Positions 55,785-64,000 of a stretch of 64,000 bases of DNA are shown one piece after another. Made by a program: the position numbers and the translations under genes. Under the pieces are notes generated by a model. It saw only the letters and a program-made list of their open reading frames with translations, did not search any database and was not told where the DNA came from. The stretch covers positions 15,726,249 through 15,790,248 of the forward strand of contig OY759223.1 of the NCBI GenBank assembly GCA_963662175.1. Direction: 5' to 3'. This DNA is from Aradus depressus (Eukaryota > Arthropoda > Insecta > Hemiptera > Aradidae). How positions within the stretch are numbered: position 1 is the stretch's first letter; each line of letters begins with the position of its first letter.

Positions 55785-56490
55785 TTTTTTTAATTTACAA
55801 ATAGCTATTTACAACTGTATACAAATAAATACAACAAGCAAATGTGCTAATAAAGAGGTAATAGCCATGTCAAAATGCCATGAGGGGAGAAATCACCCAG
55901 TGGTGATACTCCCTAGTCACTGTTTTTCTCTCGTTTATAGCTAATCACTGTCACTGTCACTACTTCTGCTCAGGAGGTCTCTAGGCCATTGACGCTTAAG
56001 CCATCGTTGGGGAAGTATGGCAGAATGGAGGGCACGGACTAGAGGATTATTGTGGGAACTAAAAAGGGAAAATAATTTTTTATATTTGGATTTAGCGACT
56101 TCAGTGATGAAAGATACGTTAAGGTCAGTGTGAAGGGTTTTGTTGGAGACGTAGTAAGGAGCATTGGCTATTGTACGAAGGATTTTGGATTGAAGGGATT
56201 GGATGTGCTGAAGATTGCAAGCCTTGGCAGAACCCCAGAGTTCAAGTCCGTAAGTCCACATAGGTTTGAGTATTGCGTTGTATATAAGTTGTTTTGTTTT
56301 CAAAGTTAGTTTAGATCTTTTGTCTAGTAGTCTTAGTAGTGAGGATTCCAAGTTAGTCGTTTGTCGCGTATGAGGCCTAGATAGCGGACTTCGTTTTTTA
56401 AAGGGATGGGATTTTTGTCAAGGTACACTGGATGGCAGGTATATTTTCGACGAAGGGTGAAGACGATGTGAATTGATTTTGTTATAAAAA
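55785..56490 (-). pseudogene. jockey-like LINE, C-terminal end of ORF2 plus 3' UTR
   Basis: The minus frame 56351-55941 reads RSKLTLKTKQLIYNAILKPM, WTYGLELWGSAK, ILRTIANAPYYVSNKTLHTD and ends RSSDSDSD then stop. The LKPMWTYG.ELWG and APWYV-like blocks are typical of jockey-clade ORF2 after the RT. Upstream, in another frame, NPIPLKNEVRYLGLIRDKRL TW continues the same protein, so there is a frameshift and a deletion near 56350. The 3' UTR ends in an A-rich tail near 55790. It is different in sequence from the LINE at 21951. Confidence 0.9.
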
Positions 56491-56689
56491 CATTTTAATT
56501 TTATTTACTAAAACATTGTAATTAGGTAAAAAAAAAATTATCGATAAGTTATTTCAAACTCAACTTGTTACTTTTTATAATTTAATGTATTTATATTTAT
56601 TTAAATAGTTTTTGCCTTTATATTTTATGATTGTTACCAACAGAACCTGTTTTTTTTGTTTTTGTTTTTGTTGCTTAAGGATGGATTTT

Positions 56690-56785
56690 GTAGACTTGCC
56701 TGATGATGAGGGCAACCTCGAAAGCCGGCTAGCTAATACAAATAAATAATATGTGAGAGGTCAAACTACATCTTATTTGACAACC
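56690..56785 (+). mobile_element. PH (Penelope-like) 3' end with hammerhead-like motif
   Basis: CTGATGA 56700-56706, stem GAGG-GCAA-CCTC and GAAA 56720-56723, then GCCGGCTAGC and GTGAGAGGTCAAACTA. It is the same family as 7449-7891. Confidence 0.75.
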
Positions 56786-56859
56786 TCTGAAACATAAAAT
56801 TTCGTTGAAAATTCGAATTTGTGATTACATTACTACCCCTATACTTTGTATTGCTGGGG

Positions 56860-57300
56860 GTGTAACAATGAAGGGTGGCATTGAACTATTTAACTTGGAG
56901 TTCTAAATTGAGCTACCAGTGAACTTCTCTCGTAGCTCTATGCCTACTGTAAAGTACAAACTGTGGTAGCCCGACCCTGAAGAACAAAATGTCTATTCCA
57001 ATGAGATTGAATCTAGTCGTTCATCAATCAGAGAACACCATTTTTAAAGCTTCACACAATGATTCTCCTGAACATTCATGTCTTCTTTTTTTTTTAACCT
57101 TTTTTTTTTTATTGTTTCATTTGGTTCCTGTTTTGTGTTCAGGACTCTGTAAAAAAAAAAACCCAGGCCCTCCCTGGGTAGTCTTTTGTCCTTACAAGAC
57201 AAAACATCACCTCAACTTCATCTCTTCTCTATCTTAACTTAGATTTCATTAAGGAACTCCGCGGATAGGAATTTAGGTCCCAGAGCACAGTGGCAATTTT
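56860..57300. other. unassigned intronic sequence
   Basis: Nothing recognised. Confidence 0.3.
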
Positions 57301-57310
57301 TTTTTTTTTA

Positions 57311-58440
57311 AAGTGACCAAAAATTTCTTTCTATAGGGATTATATGGTACAGCAAACTTAAAGGGCGGAATCGAAATGTCAAAACAAGCTGAAAATGATG
57401 AGCCACCGCATTTTTTTTAAGGAAAATTTCAAAAATATCGAAAAAATGATGTAGATGTTGAAAAAATGAGAAAAAAAAAAGAATTTAAAAGAAAGCAGGT
57501 TGAATCGTTATTCATTTTGTTATATTATTCATTATATATCGTTATTATAACTATAAATACATAAATTTATGTGCATTTAAAAAAATACATATAATTTATA
57601 TTTAAAATATAATATTATGTAATATTCATAATACCTCAAAAATTCTTATAGACAAATATTTTGTAATTTATTTTCTTTAGATAATTTAAAAAATATAAAT
57701 ATGCATAAATAATAAGGTGAACATACATTTATGTATTTATAGATATAATAACGATATATAATGAATATTATAACTATATGAATAAAGATTGAACCTACTT
57801 TATTTCAAATTCATTTTTTTTCTCCCCATACATAAACAACAGAACACTTCATAACGATCTTATGATACACACAGTACCCGACACAATACTAACTACTTAC
57901 ATACGTTTTTTTAGAAAACTTTACACACATACAAACCCAGAAATACGTACTTTATCTTCACAACACCTTAAATCCTATTCGTTCTTAATATTTTTTAATT
58001 TTTTTTTACATTATTTTCTTATACTTTTATCATCTCTCTTACCCATCCATCAAAATTGTCTTTCAATTCCTTTTTTTTTGTATTATTATTATTATTTTTT
58101 TTGTTTTCTTTATTTATTTTTTCCTTTTTTCCCGAGGACCTACCACTGGGTGGCCTTCCTCTCACATGCCATTCACGCCAACATGTCACTACCTACCATC
58201 ATAGATGCTGGTTGTTGCACCCTAGCAACAGTTGCTTCTTTTCAAATAAAAGACAAAAAAAAAAAAATATATCATTTTTTCAACATCTACATAATTTTTT
58301 CGATATTTTGAATTGTTTCCTTAAAAACAGCGGTGATTATTTTCAGCTTGTTTTCACATTTCGATTCCGGCTTTTAAGTTTGCTGTACCATATAATCTCT
58401 TTGGAAAGAAATTTTTTGCCACTTTTTTGAAAAAACATTT
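57311..58440. mobile_element. large palindromic element split by a LINE
   Basis: The left arm (57311-57590: GATTATATGGTACAGCAAAC, GGAATCGAAATGT, AAGCTGAAAAT, GATGTAGATGTTGAAAAAAT, TATATATCGTTATTATAAC) pairs with 57715-57826 plus 58269-58440 in reverse order. Without the LINE at 57827-58268, the element is one palindrome of about 690 bp with arms of nearly 300 bp. No coding region and no assigned class. Confidence 0.85.
57827..58268 (+). pseudogene. jockey-like LINE 3' end inserted in the palindrome
   Basis: The frame from 57862 reads MIHTVPDTILTTYIRFFRKL and YTHTNPEIRTL, matching the extreme C-terminus of jockey-clade ORF2 (H-x-D-L-x-I-P-T-V ... HPNP). It is followed by a T-rich 3' UTR and a poly(A) tail at 58256-58268. 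It interrupts the right arm of the palindrome at TTCTC/ATTTTTT. Confidence 0.78.
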
Positions 58441-58474
58441 CCACTGTGCGGGGGCTCCTGTACGTATTTTGAAG

Positions 58475-58780
58475 AGGGTAGCTCCCAGTAAAATGAATAC
58501 ATCGACACAATTTCTTTTTTTTTTTCCCCAAAAAAACTCCCAAAAACTCCCCCCACACCTATTAATTTTCCGCAGAATCAGCCAAAGAGAAGAGGGGGCT
58601 CAACTCAGGAATCCTGACTATGTAATGGTGTATCGGCATACAATTTAGTATGAGAATTCAGAAACTCCTATGTAAGTTAACTGTTGATTAGTCCAAAACT
58701 GTCGATCGGTTTTGGACTAATCAATAGTTGAGTGATTCGTCTGGGGATGTACATTGCCAGCGATTCCCTTTTTTTCATAG
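58475..58780 (+). repeat. DR1 copy with a secondary 3' hairpin
   Basis: Fragments of two units, then GATTAGTCCAAAACTG and its complement GTTTTGGACTAATCAATAG form a hairpin at 58682-58733. The end is GGGGATGTACATTGCCAG. Confidence 0.8.
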
Positions 58781-59289
58781 GTAAAATCAAATATGTTGAA
58801 AATTGTACTTTCGCGGGCCGCACAAGAGGGGGATGTAAAGTGCATGCGGCCCGCGGCCTGCGATATCTAACACAACCCTCTGTACTTAACATAACTCTCC
58901 CTCCCTTGTTATCAGTTTGACAGTCAGTCTCATTCTTCCTGCTTTTCTGTTTTTTGTAAAAATACTTTTCATCCCTTAGAGCTTCGTTAAAAAAAGAAAA
59001 AAAAAAAGATAATGATGAAAAAAGTATAAATAAATAAAATAACATTAGAAGGGAGGTAAAAACAGGGGAGAAAGATGGCTTCCTTGGGGTTGTTGTATAA
59101 TGTCTTCCCCATAAATCTTTCAGCTTCTTTCTAATTATAACATGTTTTATGGTATTTCAACTTTTTAAACTAACTTTATACTTACTTTTTTTACTAATTC
59201 AGTACAAAAATTGTATGTATAGTATTCCAAAAAGAACTCGCAAAATTAAAACATTATTTTCACAGATTCACTATTCTATTCACTATTCT

Positions 59290-59930
59290 TTACATAGTAG
59301 CTGACGAAAAGCAATATACTCATTTAGGGACAAATACTCTAGCGATCCCATGCTGCACCTCATCTTAAGGAAACTGAAATCACTACATATCCTTAGAAAA
59401 GACATAGTCTTTGCCTGGATCCCATGGCATGTAGGAATCCACGGTAACGAGCTACAGCTGCCGTGCTAACAGAGGCCATAGCAGTCCGTCCTGCAGACAT
59501 CAAGCAGCCACTCAAATTAGCCATAAAAAATAAATGGACATACTTTTCTGAAGTCGGTTATACCTCAAATCGACACTGCTGATGTGACGCCTCTTTCCCG
59601 AAAAGAAAAAAAATGGTCCTGACGAGGCTAAGAATTGGACACACTTGGCTAACTCATGTCCAAATTTTGCTGCGGAGACGCCCACCGAGATGTCCACTAT
59701 GCAAGGAAGAACTTCATTGTCTTCCACATACTTCAGTCCTGTGAAGCTCTCAAACCCTACCGAGAAAGAGATGGATTGCCTCACGATGCTCGAACAGTGC
59801 TGAAAGATAGGTCAGCCTGCAGATCCCAGCTGCTGCAATTCTTGCGAAACACTGAATTATATCACCAACAAATTATATGGTGCCATTCGTGGAGGAATAG
59901 CTAATATCCAGAGTGCTGGCGCTAATAGCC
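59290..59930 (+). pseudogene. LINE with RNase H domain, C-terminal remnant
   Basis: Reading across frameshifts and stops: KLKSLHILRKDIVFAWIPWH and VGIHGNE are the last RNase H motif (W-x-P-x-H-x-G-x-x-G-N-E). VLTRLRIGHTWLTHV and PPRCPLCKEELHCLPH follow, the C-terminal cysteine motif of I-, Loa- or jockey-type LINEs. It contains several stops (for example after ELQLPC), so it is dead. The RNase H domain makes it different from the other LINE ends here. Confidence 0.85.
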
Positions 59931-60374
59931 TCAGCAGTCGATGCGCCTATTTTCTATAAGAGGCCAGAGGTTTGAAGGGACTAGACGAGAGGGGGGTGTA
60001 GTCAATTCCGGAAGTGGTGGGGGTGGTTCGCACAATACGATTCCAAGAATTCAACCTTTCCCGTTGTTTAGTCGTCTGCAAACGATGCCGACGATTCTAT
60101 TGAACAGGACATTTTTGATTTAAACTTTTCCCTACAATTTTTTTTTTGCCATTTGACCACATAAAGAATTTTTTCACATCAATATTAATGACTTTCCACA
60201 CTTCCGAAATCGATTCTTGATCCAAGTCATTTTCCTCAATGAAAAATCTCTGTAGCCGTGAAATGGATTTTACGAGAAAGCTCCTTTTTTTTTTTATTGT
60301 CATCCCTTTTTGCATTAAACAAACAACAATCAATCAATTAAACTATTAAATAAATATATATAAGAAAAAAGAAT

Positions 60375-60875
60375 ATTTTTTAAAAATATTGTCTATTTCA
60401 CAAGATATAAAAAATATATGGGAATACTGTTGTCATACATACCTTTCGGTGGATTCCGTCGTCACTGGCTGATCGAGTACTATGGGCGAGCGGTTTCGAT
60501 GTGAAGACATCATCTTTGTACAACATTAACAGTGGCTTGAAGATAATGTCTTCACATCGAAACCGCTCGCCCACAGTACTCGACCAGCAGCCAGTGACGA
60601 CGGTATGACCACCGAAAGGTATGACAACAGTAACATATTTACTGGCGGAACTAACCCCGTAAATTCTATATAGGAGTACTTTCGGTATTGCTACCATCTT
60701 CAGCCATGACATGACAAATACTGTTTTTTATAAGTTGTGGCTGAAGATGGTAGCAATACCGAAAGTACTCCCATATATTTTATATATCTTGTGAAATAGA
60801 CAATATTTTAAAAATACATTCGTTTTTTTTATATTTTTAGTAAGTGTTTCACAATATCCCTGCGAATGTTAAATA
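60375..60875. mobile_element. composite PH (Penelope-like) inverted element, copy 2
   Basis: The same two hairpins as 39785-40560, in reverse orientation and without the nested MITE. Hairpin A lies at 60440-60640 and hairpin B at 60670-60775, with CTGAAGA 60741-60747, GGTA-GCAA-TACC and GAAA 60761-60764. The outer arms are TTGTCTATTTCACAAGATAT / ATATCTTGTGAAATAGACAA, a near-perfect terminal repeat. Confidence 0.82.
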
Positions 60876-60879
60876 TGGT

Positions 60880-61360
60880 ATCAAATAAATGTTGCCTTCT
60901 CAGGTTTACTCAGGAACGAATACCTGAAATTCGAAGGGACGACATGCTCAAGTCATAAAAAATCCAAGAATCTTGGCCAGATTTCAAATGCTATTTATTT
61001 TTCAATTTCTTCTTATGGATAACAATTTTCAACTGAATTACTAAAAACTACAGTATTCACAATATTTTTTTCTGAAACTTTTAAAAACGAAAAATCTTGT
61101 TTAATATATATTTTGAAAAGTTTGATAATAGAGCGAAATAGTTGACCCTGTTTATTAACCTCTATCAGAACTCGTCAAAACTGCTCCTTGCCACATAGAT
61201 TGATAATATCGGTCACAAGTGGCAAATATAAAGAATGCTTAACATGGACCTGAGTATATCCTGCATTAGCGTACATAGACAGATTTTTGCAACAAACTAT
61301 TTTTCTGACATAAAAACATACGTACTGAAGAAATTTAATATAATTTTATTTCGCCTTTCT
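60880..61360. other. unassigned intronic sequence
   Basis: Nothing recognised. Confidence 0.3.
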
Positions 61361-61384
61361 GAAGCCCGGACATGAGTCACAATA
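61361..61384 (+). repeat. SN1 SINE tail fragment
   Basis: GAAGCCCGGACATGAGTCAC, then AATAAATAAC; only the 3' end remains. Confidence 0.65.
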
Positions 61385-61494
61385 AATAACAATAAATTTC
61401 ATATATTTATAAATATTTTCCTTTATTATTTATTTTTTTAAATTTATTTTATATATTATTATCTACCCCTAATTACGGACCGTTACAATATTTG

Positions 61495-61757
<263 letters not shown>

Positions 61758-61939
61758 TGATATAGCTCGGGTAAAGTTATATATATATTTTTTTTTTTGT
61801 ATAATATTCGAACTTATTCGAACGACGATATAGACAGACTTTAGGGGGAAACAATTTTCAAAATTGTATTTCATATTGATAGTATAAATGTTCCACTTAG
61901 GAACCATAGTAATTGAAATAATCATAAAATAACTAATTG

Positions 61940-62118
61940 TTCCTACTCGTTAAAGACCCCTACCCTAGATGAATAAAAAATTTAGGGTAGGCAAAATTTA
62001 GGACTCCCACAGTAGAGTCGGGCTCATGTCCACCAGAGTGACGAAAGAGCGCTCTGGTAGTTGGCGATATGACCTCGTAGTTAAAGCCCGGGCATGAGTC
62101 ATAAAACCTAACCTAACT
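61940..62118 (+). repeat. SN1 SINE, 3' half, CCTAA tail
   Basis: CTACTCGTTAAAGACCCC to GGGCATGAGTCATAAAA and CCTAA x2; the 5' half is absent. Confidence 0.92.
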
Positions 62119-62327
62119 AATTGTTCCAGACTCTTAATAAATCTTCTGTCTATTCAGGGATTTTGAAATCATATGTATTTTAAATCGTATTCCTGAATAG
62201 ATAGATTCAAAATATGAAGTTTGAAATATGTTCAGCCATTTTGCTTTGATGAACGAATAATAATAATATTATATTTCCATTAACTATAAACCATAAAATG
62301 GTAATAGGATACATATAAGAATATATA

Positions 62328-63906
62328 CAGTGGCTCACATTCAAAAAGATGCAAGGGATTTTTAATTTATAAATAGCGATTTTGAATAATAAACTATAAT
62401 TAATTTCCAATGTAACTTTTATAACATTTAAACTAAACATTAAATTAATTAAAATAATATTAGAATATAAATAATTATCATTTTGTTAAAACGTAAATTT
62501 GAATGTTGGAACAAACTGCAAATAATGATCTCACAGTGAAAATGATGCAATGTTTGTTTTTGTTGTTTCTAATTACATTTATTGGAGTACTCCGTCTTGT
62601 AAAGAGCTTCGCTCCGAGTGTTTCCATCTAGTTTTAAAAATGGGTGCTCAAACAACAATTCGCGAACGAGAAATCGTCATAGCAAATTTAAAAAAAGGGA
62701 AGACAGAGAAATTGCCTCCATCATTAACAGGAGCTATTCAACACTCGAGCACATTATTGAACGTTATAAAAGCGAACATCGACTTATAAATAAACCCAGG
62801 GTAAGTGCAAAAAAAAGTTTTACTGCTACTGATGAGCGATAGATTTCACCCCAAATTAAAATAAATCCTAAACTGAGTGCTCCAAAGTTGGCAATAATGG
62901 TTGAAAAACATTTAAACAAAAAGTATGTGCTGAAAGCATTCGTAGGATACTTAGAAAGAACCAATTTCATGGAAGAGTTGCAAGAAAAAAGTCACACCTA
63001 AACAAAAAGAATAGAAAGATTAGAGTTGAGAGCCCAAGATTATTTACAGAAAGATTCGCACTTCTGGAAACGGATCAAAATTCAACTTATTTGGATCTGA
63101 CGGAAGAGGTTTTGTATGGAGACGGGCCAACGAAGAGCTCAGGGAAAAAAATCTTCGCCCGACAGTCAAGCATGGAGGTGGAATGGCCATCACGGTGGAG
63201 GTGAACATGTCATGGTTTGGGGGTGTATGGCTGCCTCTGGAGTAGGAAATCTCCATTTTATTGAGGGGGCGATGGACAAATATATTTATTGTGATGTACT
63301 TAAAAAGAATCTGAAAGAAAGTGCAAACAAACTGGGAATTAGCAACAATTTTACATTTTATCAGGATAAAGATCCCAAGCATTCTTCATATTTGGCCAAA
63401 GAATGGTGTTTGAATAATTGTCCAAAAACTATAAAAACACCGCCCCAATCTCCTGATATAAATCTTATAGAAAATCTGTGGATTATATTAGAAATGGAGG
63501 TGAGAAAACATGAAATTACAAATAAGGGAGGACTGAAAAGAGCGCTCAAGGAAGAATGGGGGAAGATTCAGCCAAATTACACTGAAAAGCTGGTGGCGTC
63601 TATGGCAGACCGTTTGAAACAGGTATTAAATAACAAAGGACTTTCGACCAAATATAAGATAGATTTCTTATGTATTTTTTCCTTTGCATCATTTTCACTG
63701 TGAAGTCATTATTTATAATTTTTTCTATGACTCTAATTAACGTTTTAACTAAATGGAAATTTCTTTAAACTTGAATATTATTTAAAGAAGTTTAATGTTA
63801 AAGTTCAGTGTTATACAAGTTCCATTAGAAATTTATTAAAGTTTATTAATCAAAACGTGTGTTTCTATTAAAAAACCCCTTGCATCATTTTGACTCTGAG
63901 CCACTG
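62328..63906 (+). mobile_element. Tc1-like transposon (1,579 bp) with IR/DR-type ends
   Basis: It starts CAGTGGCTCACATTCAAAAA and ends in the complement GAGCCACTG, with TA duplicated at 62326-62327 and 63907-63908. The inverted repeats are about 225 bp. Each contains two copies of an AAAATGATGCAA-type motif, one at the tip and one about 200 bp inward (near 62540 and 63685). This is the IR/DR layout of some Tc1-like transposons. The length is normal for an autonomous Tc1 element, but the gene inside is broken. Confidence 0.95.
62640..63703 (+). pseudogene. Tc1-like DD34E transposase, inactive
   Basis: From ATG 62640 the protein starts MGAQTTIREREIVIANLKKG, then shifts frame to IASIINRSYSTLEHIIERYK and INKPRVSAKKSFTATDER, then a stop: the paired HTH DNA-binding domain. 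After more shifts, SKFNLFGSDGRGFVWRRANE aligns with the first catalytic block, but the DE of the usual SDESKF is NG here, so the first catalytic Asp is gone. A short insertion near 63175-63197 causes another shift. The frame then stays open: HVMVWGCMAASGVGN, FYQDKDPKHSS (second Asp) and SPDINLIENLW (Glu, 34 residues between). The usual stop after TKY is lost, adding 15 residues from the inverted repeat. Confidence 0.93.
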
Positions 63907-64000
63907 TACTTTAAGATATCTTATAATTTAGATACTTAAACAGATATTGACGCTTAGAGTCAATAAGTAAATACTTGAAAATAAATGAATACAAAAATAA

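Noticed and set aside
63116..63703. A 195-aa host gene
   Set aside because: It is the 3' part of a Tc1-type transposase between clear TA-flanked inverted repeats. Its apparent start is a frameshift artefact.

Overview
The window is intron-rich nuclear DNA from an arthropod, most likely an insect. It is very AT-rich and almost free of host coding sequence. It is packed with nested mobile elements of types common in insects: Tc1, mariner, pogo, hAT, Helitron, jockey-like LINEs, Penelope-like ends and a tRNA-derived SINE. Many SINE copies end in the TTAGG/CCTAA pentamer used at most insect telomeres. I cannot name the order or species from sequence alone.

Only one host gene is supported: nemo (nemo-like kinase, NLK), read on the + strand. 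Three consecutive internal exons of its kinase domain lie at 14534-14589, 50251-50357 and 61603-61688. They are in the expected protein order, with canonical AG/GT borders and matching intron phases (2, then 1, then 0 leaving the third exon). The two complete introns are 35,661 and 11,245 bp. The window opens inside an upstream intron of at least 14.5 kb and closes inside a downstream intron. Nearly everything else is therefore intronic repeat sequence within nemo.

Three repeat families dominate. (1) A tRNA-derived SINE, here called SN1: about 22 copies or fragments, full length about 345 bp, with an A box, a B box, a conserved body and a short simple tail. (2) A dispersed non-autonomous element, here called DR1: more than 30 fragments, with a palindrome at each end and 110-140 bp internal units. 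It is the usual host site for younger insertions. (3) Penelope-like terminal segments, here called PH: a recurring CTGANGA / short stem-loop / GAAA motif that looks like a hammerhead ribozyme core, often in large inverted repeats.

Layout. 1-14.5 kb: SN1 and DR1 copies, an 8-unit minisatellite (6.3-7.1 kb), a 410-bp palindrome (7.5 kb), a 969-bp inverted-repeat MITE (9.5 kb), a hAT MITE with 8-bp TSD (13.0 kb), then nemo exon a. 14.6-50 kb: a hairpin element (16 kb), a duplication carrying a pogo-like element (17 kb), minisatellites (18.8 and 32.9 kb), a jockey-like LINE end (22 kb), two related hAT deletion derivatives with 8-bp TSDs (27.1 and 44.8 kb), a LINE inside DR1 (37.5 kb), a composite inverted element with a nested MITE (39.8 kb), and a Helitron inside a mariner inside DR1 (43.3-44.5 kb). 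50-64 kb: nemo exons b and c, a mariner 3' half (54.9 kb), LINE ends (55.9, 57.8 and 59.3 kb), a LINE-split palindrome (57.3-58.4 kb), a second composite inverted element (60.4 kb) and a 1,579-bp Tc1 element with double direct repeats in its ends (62.3-63.9 kb).

No mobile element here has an intact coding region. The main biological content is a conserved Wnt/MAPK-pathway kinase gene whose introns have been expanded by layered transposition.
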